DNA from: Candidatus Gastranaerophilales bacterium
GTDB taxonomy: Bacteria; Cyanobacteriota; Vampirovibrionia; Gastranaerophilales; Gastranaerophilaceae
Length of the DNA stretch: 40,030 bases
NCBI GenBank assembly: GCA_944324055.1
Contig: CALUUV010000006.1
Location: 1 to 40,030 of the forward strand
Reading direction: 5' to 3'
Shown here piece by piece: positions 13,649 through 24,200 of the stretch. Within the stretch, counting starts at the first letter, position 1; every line of letters starts with the position of its first letter. The notes under the pieces were generated by a model that ran no database searches, was not told the DNA's origin, and saw only the letters and a program-made list of their open reading frames with translations. The translations under genes and the position numbers were made by a program.

Positions 13649-15364
13649 GTGGATATTACAGATTTAAAAGAACTAGTGGAAACTGATATATGGCAATTAT
13701 ATGAAAAACACGCAATGTTTATGCGAAACAAAGGATATTATACTAGTACGGACAAAAATTTTAGATTCTATAATGGTAATCAATGGGATAATGCTATAGT
13801 TGATAAACATGTAGAACTTATATCAATAAATTATATTAAACCAATTGTAAAATACAAAGTAGGAGTAGTAACAAGTACTAATTATGCTATTATTTATAAT
13901 TCTGACAATTATGAATCACAAGAATTTAGAGATGTAGCAAAAAAGACTAGTGAATTATTAACTAAAGAAGCAGCTAAAATATTTGAAACTAACAAAATGG
14001 ATTATAAAACTAAAAAAATAGTTAGAAAGTCAGCTATAAATGGTGAAGCCATTGCCTACTGGTATTGGGACGAAGCAAATAATATGCCAAAGATAGAATT
14101 AAAATCTAAGGTAGATGTTATGTATGGAAATGAAAATGATGATGATATTCAAAGTCAACCATACATCTTAATTAAAAGACGCTCTAGTGTAATTAATGCA
14201 AGAGAATATGCCAGAAGCAAAGGATTGAGTGAAGAAGAAATATTAAATATTCATGGTGATAATTTTACTCAAGACGAATCCGGAGATGATTCAAAAGAAG
14301 AAGTAGATGATATGACTACTATTGTAACTTTCTTATATAAAAAAGAAGGAACAGTTCGCTTTTCAGAATCAGTAAAATATGTAACTCTTGTTAAAGATAA
14401 AGAAACAGGATTAAGTTATTATCCAGTAGCACATTTGAATTGGGAAGATTGTGAAGGCAATGCTAGAGGAACTGGTGAGGTAGAACAACACATTGCTAAC
14501 CAAATTGAAGTAAACAAAACAGCGACTAGAAGAGCATTTATTGCTAAAACAATAGCTTACCCATATAAAGTTGTTAATGAAGATATGATTCAAAATCCTG
14601 AAGCCTTAAATAAAGTAGGATCTACAATTCGTATTAAAGATGGAAGTGCAAGTGATATAGGTAATTATTTTAGAATTACTAATCCAGGCACAATTAGCCC
14701 AGACATAGCAAATTTACAAAATGAATTAATATCAATCTCAAGAGAACTTGCTGGAGCTGGAGACATGGCTACGGGGCAAATTAAACCAGATGAAGCTAGT
14801 GGTAAGGCAATATTGGCGGTACAAAGAGCATCGGAACAACCTTTGAACGAACAAAGTGCAAATGTTCTCCAATTTATTGAAGACAATGGATTAATTATAT
14901 TTGATATGTTAAAAACTTATTCAAATGAATTAACAATTTTAAATGAAACAATTGATGCAGCAACAGGAGAGGTGATAGAAGAATTAATCACTATTCCAAA
15001 ACAAATTTTGGAGTCTCTCAAACTTAATATTAAGATAGACGTAACTCCAAAAAGTGCTTTCGATAAATACGCTCAAGAAGCATCTATTGAAAATCTAACA
15101 CAATCTCAATTGTTCTTGCCACAAAATCAACAATTACTTGAAGATTATGTTAGTTTGCTTGACGATGATTCTACGATGCCTAAAAGTAAGTTGTTAGAAC
15201 TCATTAAGCGAAGAAAAGAGCGCTCACAGGCAATAGAACAAATGGAATTGCAAGCACAACAGTTAAAATCTCAAATGCAACAGAATATGGCTAATCAAAT
15301 GGATATTGAAGCAATATCACAAATGGGACAACAAATAGTAAATCAAACAACTCAAAATATGTAG
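13649..15364 (+). CDS. Portal protein (P22-like)
   Basis: A GTG start behind GCGAGGTGAG gives a 571-residue portal. Features are an N-terminal FRFYNGNQWD segment, the long helical NPAL-type core (GTGEVEQHIANQIEVNKTATRR), a conserved SGKAILAVQRASEQ stretch, and a Gln/Met-rich C-terminal tail (about 520-571). The portal is the dodecameric DNA channel at one capsid vertex. Length, place after TerL and before scaffold and capsid, and absence of a tape measure downstream fit a podovirus portal. Confidence 0.85.
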   Translation: MDITDLKELVETDIWQLYEKHAMFMRNKGYYTSTDKNFRFYNGNQWDNAIVDKHVELISINYIKPIVKYKVGVVTSTNYAIIYNSDNYESQEFRDVAKKTSELLTKEAAKIFETNKMDYKTKKIVRKSAINGEAIAYWYWDEANNMPKIELKSKVDVMYGNENDDDIQSQPYILIKRRSSVINAREYARSKGLSEEEILNIHGDNFTQDESGDDSKEEVDDMTTIVTFLYKKEGTVRFSESVKYVTLVKDKETGLSYYPVAHLNWEDCEGNARGTGEVEQHIANQIEVNKTATRRAFIAKTIAYPYKVVNEDMIQNPEALNKVGSTIRIKDGSASDIGNYFRITNPGTISPDIANLQNELISISRELAGAGDMATGQIKPDEASGKAILAVQRASEQPLNEQSANVLQFIEDNGLIIFDMLKTYSNELTILNETIDAATGEVIEELITIPKQILESLKLNIKIDVTPKSAFDKYAQEASIENLTQSQLFLPQNQQLLEDYVSLLDDDSTMPKSKLLELIKRRKERSQAIEQMELQAQQLKSQMQQNMANQMDIEAISQMGQQIVNQTTQNM

Positions 15365-15441
15365 TTGTTTTTAAATTGTCTAACATATCGACATTAAATG
15401 TATGGAATTTATAGTCGACGGACTTAAAGCGGGAGGATTAA

Positions 15442-16305
15442 ATGGAAAATGAAGAAATGTTAGAACAAACTAACGAAACTGAAAATGTAGAAACACAAAC
15501 TACAGAAGAAAATGTGGATGATGGTATAGAGCTTACTGATACCCAAGAAGTAGAAGACAAAACTACTCCTAAAAAAGAAGAAGCAAAGCAAACACTTAGA
15601 GAACTTTTAAAAAGTAATCCTGAATATCAAGAGGAGTTTAATTCTTTAGTTAAAACTAGACTTGATAGAAAAGATAGGGAGTTTGAAAGAGAACTATCTA
15701 AGTACAAAGACACTGAAAATGTATTAAAGAGTACATTAGGTGCTAGTGATATTACGGAAGCAAACAAAAAACTACGTGAATATTACGAAAATGAAGGTAT
15801 TAAATTACCTGATGTTTATAAACCTGGATTAAGTTCTAGGGAAAATGAAATTCTTGGCAAAGCAGATGCTCAAGACTTTATTAATGAAGGCTATGAATCT
15901 ATGCTTAATGAAGCTAATAGGTTAGCTGCTAAAGAGTACAAGAATTTGAATGAAAGAGAACGTTTTGCTTTTAATACTTTAGCTCAAGCATTAAACGAAG
16001 AAAATGAAAAACGTGAACTTTTAAAAATAGGTGCAAAAGAAGAAGTTTTAAAAGATAAGAAATTTATCGATTTTAAAAACAAGTTTAATTCTAAAACACC
16101 TATTGGAGATATTTATAATCTTTATTTAGTACAAGATAATAAAACTAAACCTACTCCTATGGGTAGTATGAAAGATACTACTGCGAGAAAAGAAGTTAAA
16201 GATTATTATTCTCCAGATGATGTTAAAAAACTTACTGATGAGGACTGGGCTAAGCCAGGAGTATTCGAAAAGGCTTTAGCATCAATGAGAAAATGGAAAA
16301 ATTAA
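15442..16305 (+). CDS. Capsid scaffolding protein
   Basis: This 287-residue protein behind GGGAGG has a very acidic, low-complexity N-terminus (1-45), then charged helices with coiled-coil character (TLRELLKSNPEYQEEF onward) and a basic C-terminus. This composition and the position between portal and capsid are typical of scaffolds that guide procapsid assembly. No protease motif is seen. Confidence 0.8.
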   Translation: MENEEMLEQTNETENVETQTTEENVDDGIELTDTQEVEDKTTPKKEEAKQTLRELLKSNPEYQEEFNSLVKTRLDRKDREFERELSKYKDTENVLKSTLGASDITEANKKLREYYENEGIKLPDVYKPGLSSRENEILGKADAQDFINEGYESMLNEANRLAAKEYKNLNERERFAFNTLAQALNEENEKRELLKIGAKEEVLKDKKFIDFKNKFNSKTPIGDIYNLYLVQDNKTKPTPMGSMKDTTARKEVKDYYSPDDVKKLTDEDWAKPGVFEKALASMRKWKN

Positions 16306-16326
16306 AAAAGAAGGGAATGATATTAA

Positions 16327-17292
16327 ATGAATGATGCACTTCAAACAATATGGCATCAAGGGTACGAACGTGCCTTAAGAACAATCACTTCACTTAGAAA
16401 TCACTGCGATTTTAAATATGAACGTGATAGTAAAAATGCTAGAAAGGTTATAATTTTAAATGCTGATAGACCATTAGTTAGAAAATACACTCCAGGCGTA
16501 GCTATTAAAAGAGATGCTGCTAGTGTAACTAAACAAGAATTTGAACTAGACCAAATGTATTATTTCAATGTTGGAATTGACCACGTGTATAAGGCTCAAA
16601 GTGTTCCTGGAGCACTAGAAGCAATTTGTGAAGAAGGAGCAATCGCATTAACTGAAGAAGGCGACAAATATGTTGCTAAAATGGTTAATGATGGTGTTGA
16701 TGCAGGTAGTGTTGAAGTTATTGATGCAACTTCAGCAACTAAAACCAATGCTATTGAAAAGGTTGAAGATGGATTTGCTAAACTTTATAGAAATAACGTT
16801 AAGCAAAAAACTGAACTATACCTTGAAACTGATCCTGGCTTCTTCACTAAGATAAGACAAAACTTAACTGAACTATACACTAACAATGTTGAAATGGCTA
16901 AGAAAGGATTTTTAGGTAAGTATGGAAATGCTTTAATTTCTATCGAAAACTTATTGCCTAAATTAAACCCAACTTATGCTTTAACAGAAGATACTGATAT
17001 AGTTGAAGGTAAGACTTATTATACACAAGGTGGAAGTTCTCCTAATTATACTTATTCAGAAGTATCAAATCCAACTAAAGAATCTATTTCAACTTATTAT
17101 GAAATAACTGGTTATGGTCAAGTTTTAAACTTCTTAAGAACTGGAAAGGCAGTTGCATTTGCGGAACAAATTGAAAAAGTAGTAAACTACGAAGTTCAAG
17201 ATGGATTCGAAACTGCTCAAAAAGGTTTATATGTATATGGTGGTTTATTAGTTAGACCTAAAGAGATTGTTTGTATTAAAACTAGCATTTAA
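16327..17292 (+). CDS. Major capsid protein with a surface insert
   Basis: This 321-residue protein follows the scaffold (GAAGGG site). The start lacks an obvious cleaved delta domain. Residues about 215-260 (EGKTYYT..., YTYSEVSNP, ISTYYEI) form a tyrosine/threonine-rich beta insert between core segments, similar to optional surface loops in phage coat proteins. A strong terminator directly after the gene would shape high expression. HK97-like fold is assumed from context. Confidence 0.8.
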   Translation: MNDALQTIWHQGYERALRTITSLRNHCDFKYERDSKNARKVIILNADRPLVRKYTPGVAIKRDAASVTKQEFELDQMYYFNVGIDHVYKAQSVPGALEAICEEGAIALTEEGDKYVAKMVNDGVDAGSVEVIDATSATKTNAIEKVEDGFAKLYRNNVKQKTELYLETDPGFFTKIRQNLTELYTNNVEMAKKGFLGKYGNALISIENLLPKLNPTYALTEDTDIVEGKTYYTQGGSSPNYTYSEVSNPTKESISTYYEITGYGQVLNFLRTGKAVAFAEQIEKVVNYEVQDGFETAQKGLYVYGGLLVRPKEIVCIKTSI

Positions 17293-17298
17293 TTAATG

Positions 17299-17318
17299 GG
17301 AGCTTTTGCTCCTTTTTT
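17299..17318 (+). terminator. Terminator after the capsid gene
   Basis: GGAGC-TTTT-GCTCC followed by six Ts. It is followed at once by a second structure, CGTGTTT (17319-17325) pairing with AAACACG and inner TGTTAG/CTAACA, just before the next gene. It probably sets capsid expression above downstream genes. Confidence 0.85.
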
Positions 17319-17380
17319 CGTGTTTCTAGTGATTATGTTAGTGCAACTCTAACAAACACGACCAAGGAAAGGAAGAAAAT

Positions 17381-17776
17381 ATGGAAAAATTAGAATACTA
17401 TACATTAAAACCTAGTTTGAAACAATATTTTGGAAGAAAGGTTAATAAAGCATTAAAATTTGATGAATGGACTGAAGATAAAAAAGTGCATCAAACAATG
17501 GAGAACGGTGTACTTACAACGGTTATTAAAGACACCAGAAAAATTAAACTATTAGCAGACGGCAAAGAAACTGAAATCGAATCTGTAGAAGAAAGCACAA
17601 TCGTGCAAAAAATACCAACCGGTGTAATTTTAATATGGGATGAGCTTCAAGGATATATTATTCCACAATATCAAATGACAACCTTGGACGAGATAGAACA
17701 AGATTTAATTGGAATGAAAGAAGCTTATAAAGTTTATGATGAGGTACCAAATGACGTTAAAAGAAATGAAAATTAA
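17381..17776 (+). CDS. Head-region protein, unknown
   Basis: This 131-residue protein behind AAGGAAAGGAAG is beta-rich with several VxxGV and EIESVEESTIVQK strands and an acidic C-terminus. It lies between capsid and connector genes, where head completion or decoration proteins are found. No family is recognised. It overlaps the next gene by 26 bases. Confidence 0.7.
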   Translation: MEKLEYYTLKPSLKQYFGRKVNKALKFDEWTEDKKVHQTMENGVLTTVIKDTRKIKLLADGKETEIESVEESTIVQKIPTGVILIWDELQGYIIPQYQMTTLDEIEQDLIGMKEAYKVYDEVPNDVKRNEN

Positions 17777-18338
17777 GACTTTCTCACTTATTGAAGAATA
17801 TTATCCTGAAAAGAAACCATTAGCTGATGACCAAGATGTTATTTATAAAGTAAATGGTGTTATTAATTCTATTATGTTAGATTTAATGAAATATAGAAAA
17901 ATACCTGCTAAATATAGTTATGAAATAATTGAAGAATCAAAAAAATTAGATTTAAAATCTATTCCTGATTTTTATCAATTAAATTTAATCGAAAACATAG
18001 AATACAGGCTTGTTGGCGATATGGAAATAGTGTTTAATACAGAAGAGGTAGAATTACCTAAAACAGTAGAAATCTACTATTATAAATATCCTGAAACTAT
18101 GAAATTGACGTTTGAAAGTGAAGATGCAAGTGCTCAATACGATGAAGAGTATGAGTTCGAGCAAGATTTAGACATTTTGGAAATAATGCCTTATGGAATT
18201 GCAGCAGACCTTTTAAAAATGGATATGATAAGCAATTATGGTAGATATTTTGATGAAAGATATCGAGAATTAAAGCAAACAATTGATTCAAGAAAAACAA
18301 AAGGAATGGCAACTATAACAGGTGGAGTTGATATTTAA
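17751..18338 (+). CDS. Head-tail connector (P22 gp4-like adaptor)
   Basis: I prefer ATG 17751 (MTLKEMKIKTFSL) with GAGG nearby over ATG 17736. The 195-residue protein begins with paired helices (LIEEYYPEKKPLADDQDVIY) and ends with helices carrying MPYGIAADLLKMD, the shape of adaptor proteins that ring the portal base. Position right before the tail hub supports it. Confidence 0.75.
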   Translation: MTLKEMKIKTFSLIEEYYPEKKPLADDQDVIYKVNGVINSIMLDLMKYRKIPAKYSYEIIEESKKLDLKSIPDFYQLNLIENIEYRLVGDMEIVFNTEEVELPKTVEIYYYKYPETMKLTFESEDASAQYDEEYEFEQDLDILEIMPYGIAADLLKMDMISNYGRYFDERYRELKQTIDSRKTKGMATITGGVDI

Positions 18339-20092
18339 TGGCAGATATTGATGATTTAATTACAAGAAAATACAGCAATTTTCGAGGTGTGGATTTTTCT
18401 AATAGTAAAGTTAATTATTATCGGAGCCCTAATTCTAAAAATATGTGGAAAAATTATGAAGATGGGTCAATTGAAACAAGACCAGGTATGAAATTACTAG
18501 ATACTTTTAACAATAGAATATATGGTCTATTTTTTTTGAATAAAGATGATGTTTTACATGTTTTAGTTCACACAGGCACAAAACTATTAAAATGGACTAA
18601 TTATCCTGATACGCCGGCACAAACAGTTGAATTATTTACGGGTATGAATGTAAGAGAGAGTGGCAGTTTTGTCTTTGATAATACTTTGTTTATTAAAGAC
18701 GGAATAAATTACTTGGAATACGACGGAACAAGTGTTAAAAAGGTAGAAGGAACTATACCTGTTACTTCATATTGGAAAAATCCTGATGGATCTACAAGTA
18801 TAGATACTGATACCGATACAGATTTGGTGTATCAAGCAGTGAACTGTTTAACAAATTTGCGTAAAAATCAATTTATTGCAGATGGTACAAGTAAAGATTA
18901 TCAATTAGATTCAACAAATATTGATAGCACTGGAACTTATTTAATGCAAGCATCTGTAAATGGAGTAAATAAAGTAGAAAACATTGATTTTACGGTTAAT
19001 CATGAAAAAGGGATAGTAACGTTTAAAGAAGCGCCTGCTAAAGATGTGGAAGTTATTATTACTTATTCTAAAACAACAAATGGTTATAAAGAAAGAATAT
19101 TGAATTGCACTTTGATGTGTGAGTTTGATAATAGATTTTTCTTCGCAGGAAACCCGAATTATCCAAATGCGGTATTTCATTGTGAATTAAATGATCCACG
19201 ATATGTCAGAGATACTGCATATTATGAATGCGGAATTGATGAAGCTTTAGTAAAAGCAATTATACCTGGCAATGGTGTTTTATGGATATTAAAAGAAATT
19301 AATCAGAATTCTAGTAGTGTTTATTACATGACACCAACACTAGATAGCACATATGATAAGATTTATCCTAGCCAAAATGGCTCAATTTCGCTTGGCTGTT
19401 TGTCAACGGGTATAAACTTTAATGATGATATAGTTTTCTTCTCTAATCGAGGATTAGAGGGCATTTCTAGTAGTTCTATGTATAGTGAACAAATACTTCA
19501 ACATCGTTCTAGCTTAGTAGACGGAAGAATGATTTTTGAGAGTGATTATAAAAATGCAAAATTAGCAGAATATAAAGGATACTTACTATGTTTAATAGGC
19601 TCACATATTTACTTAGCCGATAGCAGGCAAAAGTTCCAAAATAGTACGAATGATATCGAATATGAGTGGTACTACTGGGAATTTCATAACAATATTAATT
19701 TTATTAAAGAATATCGCGGTAATTTATACTTAGGAAATGCTACTGGCCAATTGTTTATGCTAGAAGGTTCAAACGATAACGGAGCAGATATCGAAAGTTA
19801 CTGGACTACTTATAAAGATGACTTTGGCTATCCAGGATATACAAAAACCACGAATAAACGTGGCAATGTTGTTGATTTAAAGGTAATGAACAATACTAAT
19901 ATAAAAGTAGATACGATAGTAGATGGTGTTTTGAAAGAAAAAACATCCTTTAGCGATGAAAAGGGTTATGCAGCATACCGAATTAAGGATAAAAAATTTA
20001 AAGATATTCAATTAAAATTTAGTTCGAATAAACCGTTCGGACTTTTTTCATGCACAATGCAAGGCTTTGTAGCAGGATATATAAAAAGGTAG
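18338..20092 (+). CDS. Tail hub / head-stabilisation protein (P22 gp10-like)
   Basis: This 584-residue protein is a run of beta-strand repeats with FRGVDFSNSKVNYYRSPNSK and ETRPGM near the start, a pattern of podovirus tail-hub and stabilisation proteins. These plug the portal and hold the fibres. It starts in a TAATG overlap with the connector and is followed by internal virion proteins, as in short-tailed phages. Confidence 0.75.
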   Translation: MADIDDLITRKYSNFRGVDFSNSKVNYYRSPNSKNMWKNYEDGSIETRPGMKLLDTFNNRIYGLFFLNKDDVLHVLVHTGTKLLKWTNYPDTPAQTVELFTGMNVRESGSFVFDNTLFIKDGINYLEYDGTSVKKVEGTIPVTSYWKNPDGSTSIDTDTDTDLVYQAVNCLTNLRKNQFIADGTSKDYQLDSTNIDSTGTYLMQASVNGVNKVENIDFTVNHEKGIVTFKEAPAKDVEVIITYSKTTNGYKERILNCTLMCEFDNRFFFAGNPNYPNAVFHCELNDPRYVRDTAYYECGIDEALVKAIIPGNGVLWILKEINQNSSSVYYMTPTLDSTYDKIYPSQNGSISLGCLSTGINFNDDIVFFSNRGLEGISSSSMYSEQILQHRSSLVDGRMIFESDYKNAKLAEYKGYLLCLIGSHIYLADSRQKFQNSTNDIEYEWYYWEFHNNINFIKEYRGNLYLGNATGQLFMLEGSNDNGADIESYWTTYKDDFGYPGYTKTTNKRGNVVDLKVMNNTNIKVDTIVDGVLKEKTSFSDEKGYAAYRIKDKKFKDIQLKFSSNKPFGLFSCTMQGFVAGYIKR

Positions 20093-20101
20093 GTGGAATA
20101 A

Positions 20102-21229
20102 ATGGAAGATGAAAGATTATCAGTTATAAATCAGCAAAAACAAGATGCAATTAATCAAAGCAATAATATGTACAATGGTTTATTGACTGATAACGAAAAT
20201 ATATACAATCAACAATTAGATTATGCTAATCAATATGAACAGACTCAAAATGAAGCATTAGATAAGCAACTTGCTTTTCAGCAAGAACAAATAGAAAAGC
20301 AAAAACAAGAAGCGCAGCAAATTAAAGAAACAGAAGCAAAGAAAGCCAAGAATGATTATACTTCATTTGTAAATCCATATGGTTATCAAGCAGAACAATT
20401 TGCTAGTCAAGGTTTAGCTAATAGTGGAGTATCTGAAACGGCTAAATTAGGTGGTTGGAATACATATCAAAACAGGCTTGCAACAGCCAATAAAGCTATG
20501 CAAGATGCGTTTACGGAATATGACAATGCTATTAATGAAGCTAGATTAAATAATGACGTACAAAAAGCTCAAAATGCTTTGAATAAACTTCAAATGCAAC
20601 TTGAATATGCACAAAATTATTATTCTAACAAGTCTACTATATCTCAAAATCAATTAAGCAATAATCAAGCATTAGATAGTGATTATTATAATAGATATCA
20701 AACAGAATATAATAACATTCAGGCAGAAAAAGAAAGAGAAGAAGCGATTAGACAATTTAATGAACAATTAGCACTTCAACAACAACAATTTGAATATCAA
20801 AAAACTCAAGATGTTTTGGCACAACAAAACTGGGAAAAAGAATATGCATTAGCACAGCAACAAGCTCGTTCAAGTAGTAGTGGTGGATATAGTTTAAGTG
20901 ATACAACTATTTATACAAATTATTATAAAGGAGAACTAAATCCTGATACTCAATATGGTACATTTCCTAATGTAAAAGATAAAAATGGTGTGAGATATCA
21001 ACCAAATAATGTCGATGGAAATAAATTAAGTAATTCTAACTTAAAAGTTAAAGATGTGTTTGGTAAAAATACAGCTTATGGTGAAAGTGGAGCAAGTTTA
21101 GATAACCAATCAATTTGGAAAGCTGGCAATAAATATTATGTTTGGGATGGCAGTATAAATAATTATATTGATATAAGCTCACAAGTTGGATCCTATATAA
21201 ACAATGGAGTATCTTCTGCTTGGGGGTAG
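20102..21229 (+). CDS. Coiled-coil virion protein (probable internal protein)
   Basis: This 375-residue protein is a Gln/Asn/Glu-rich coiled coil over residues 1-255, then a SSSSGGYSLSD linker and a Tyr-rich beta domain. It sits directly before the giant internal protein. In podoviruses this position encodes proteins packaged in the head and ejected with DNA. The role is inferred from position and composition. Confidence 0.65.
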   Translation: MEDERLSVINQQKQDAINQSNNMYNGLLTDNENIYNQQLDYANQYEQTQNEALDKQLAFQQEQIEKQKQEAQQIKETEAKKAKNDYTSFVNPYGYQAEQFASQGLANSGVSETAKLGGWNTYQNRLATANKAMQDAFTEYDNAINEARLNNDVQKAQNALNKLQMQLEYAQNYYSNKSTISQNQLSNNQALDSDYYNRYQTEYNNIQAEKEREEAIRQFNEQLALQQQQFEYQKTQDVLAQQNWEKEYALAQQQARSSSSGGYSLSDTTIYTNYYKGELNPDTQYGTFPNVKDKNGVRYQPNNVDGNKLSNSNLKVKDVFGKNTAYGESGASLDNQSIWKAGNKYYVWDGSINNYIDISSQVGSYINNGVSSAWG

Positions 21230-21235
21230 TTTATT

Positions 21236-24200
21236 ATGGCAATAACTTTAGAAGAGTATAGAAAAAAATATTTAGTCAACAATAAAAAAAGAAATGAAAT
21301 TATAGCACTTCAAAACAAAAATAATAATAAAGATAATAAGCAAAATAAAACAGTTTCTAGTTATGAAGATTATCTAAGTGATAAAAAAATAATAGATACA
21401 GCTTTAAATAGATATAATACATATAATGAAGCAATAAGTGCTGTATCTAATTTTAGTGACGAAGAAATAAATTCTGCATTAACACAAGCTAGAAATAATA
21501 TGAATACATATAAAAGCAATATTATTAATTATGCTAACAAAAATAACATTGAAACATCCGATAATAAAAATATTGTGAAAAGCCAAACAGATTATGGAAA
21601 AGAAGAGTTAGATTATTTGCGTAATAACAAATATGAAGCATTGAAAAATATGAATGGGCCATTAAAAGCCACAGATATTGCATCAAAAGCTCAAGAAAAA
21701 TATGCTGAAAATAAAGAAAAGTTTGATAAACTAATTAAAAAAACAGATGATTATAAAAAATATGATGAGTATCTTTACAACGCAGTACCTCTTTTACAAC
21801 AAATGCAAGATATCAACGAAGTAAATAATGAAGAGGTAAGCAATGCAGATAAAATATTTGCTCCCATTTCATCAACTACCAAAAACAGTTTAAGAGCTAT
21901 ATTTATGCCATCTAGCGGAGGATATAGATTAGAAAATGGATCTATGGTAAATCTCCCTACAAAATCTGATTTAAAAGGGGAACATGTTAAGGATAGTTAT
22001 GAAACTTGGCTTGGAAAATTATATGGTAATGTTACATCCGCGATTGGTCAGATGTTGCCATCAGTGGCTATTGGCCTTGCTACCGGAGGTTTAGGAACTG
22101 CTGCTGGAGCTACCGCAACAGCAGTGAATACTGCTAGAACAGTTGGTTCATTAGCTTCTATGTTTGCAAATGTTTCCAGAAACGCTACTAACCAAAAATT
22201 GATGGAAGGCTATACAGAACAACAAGCTAATCAATATGGATTAATGAGTGGGGCTGTAGAAACAGCTACAGAAATGATGTTTGGTGGTTTAGGCAAGTTA
22301 ATGGGTACTGGTGCACTAGATAGAGTAGTTACTGATAGATTAACTAGGAATATTCAAAATAGAGTATTTAAAACTTTAGCAGATGCTGGAATATCCAGCG
22401 TAGGCGAAGGAATAGAAGAAGTTGTTAGTGATTTATTGCAACCTGTTGTTCAACAAATAGCTTTAGATGATCCACGAAAATATTCAGAAATTATGAAAGA
22501 TCAAAATGTATTAGAAGATTTCTTAGTAGGTACGGTATCATCTTTAATAATGAGCGCTCCATCAACTGTTGTAAGTTTTGCAAATAATAGCCAAAATAAT
22601 CAAACTAATAACTCAAGTCAAGTAAATTTACCACAAGCAAATTCACAAGAATCAATAGTAAATGATGCAGTAAATTCAAGAATAGAGCAGAATAATATTA
22701 AAGCTCCAACTTTAAATGAAAAGCAAAATATAAATCTGCCATCTATTAATAATCAAAATAATAATATTTTTTCTCAACAAGTTGATGAAGTAATAAAAGG
22801 AACTTTTAACAAAGATAATCATATGACTGTCTTAGAACACACTCCAGAAGTGTTACAAAGGTTAGGAGTTAAGGATTATCCTATAACTTTAACTGTGAAT
22901 AAATTAGATAGAATAATGAATGAAAGTGGTAATCAAAATGGAGAGTATCATGGTTTAGGAATAGAAACAGTCAAAAAAATACCCCAAGCATTACAAAACC
23001 CATTAGATATTATTAAATCACATAATAACAGTTATGTTTTAACGACAGATTTAAGTGATAGCCAAAATAGACAAGTTATAGCTAGTATTAAAATAGATGG
23101 AAAAGGTTACATTGATAATATTGAAATTGATACAAATGTGATGACTAGTGCTTATGGAAGAAATAATTATGATTCTTGGATGCAAAATCACCAGAATAAA
23201 GGTAATATTGTTTATGATATTGATAGAGGATATGTAAACACAAAAAAACTTGATACTATCCCTAGGCTACAATTGCCTAACAACAATATCAAGTATGTTA
23301 AATCGGATGTCAAGGATAGGGGCCAATTCCCTATGCGAGACTCTAGTAGCAGTACTTCTACTAGTGATATTCCGAAGAATACCAGTCCGATTTCTTATAA
23401 CAATAATAGCACAAATCTAACACAAAGTCAAATTGCACCATTACTATTAAATAATATGCAAAATGATAGTGATAATATACAAAATATTAATCTGCCTAAT
23501 TTTAATAGAGTATTAAACCCAGTAGAAATATCACAACTAACTTCTGAAGATGCGAGTACAACTCCAATATTACCTAATGTTAATAGAAACCAAGTCAATG
23601 ATAGTAATAGTAAATTCTATCGTAATATTAAAGAAAAAACTAACATGCTTAATGAGCAACAAAAGAACACTATCTTATCAGAAGAAGAAGTACAATATTA
23701 TGACAAAATTACAAATAAAGAAAGCTTAGAAAAAGCATTTGAAAGATTAAATGAAAATGGACGTCATGAAACAGAAAATTGGTTTGCTAAAGATTCTGAA
23801 AATGCAACTGCAGTTGACATAGCAGAAGGTTGGATATTATTAAAACAATATGCCGATAATAATGATTCTGATGGAATGGTAGCAGTTGCTAAAAAACTTC
23901 GTGATATGGGTACTAAAGCGGGCCAAACAGTGCAAGCATTTAATATTATGGCTAGAATGACTCCAGAAGGCATGGTTAAATACGCTCAATCAGAACTATC
24001 AGAAGCTTATGATAGAATGGTTAAGGGTAAAACTCAAAAATGGATTGATAAATATCAAAAAGATTTTGATTTAACTCCGCAAGAAACTGGAGCAATTATG
24101 GAAATTATGAAAAAGGTATCAACTATGGAAGATGGTTATGATAAAAGAGTAGAATTAGCCAAAATTCAAAAAATAATGACCGATAAACTTCCACCAGAAC

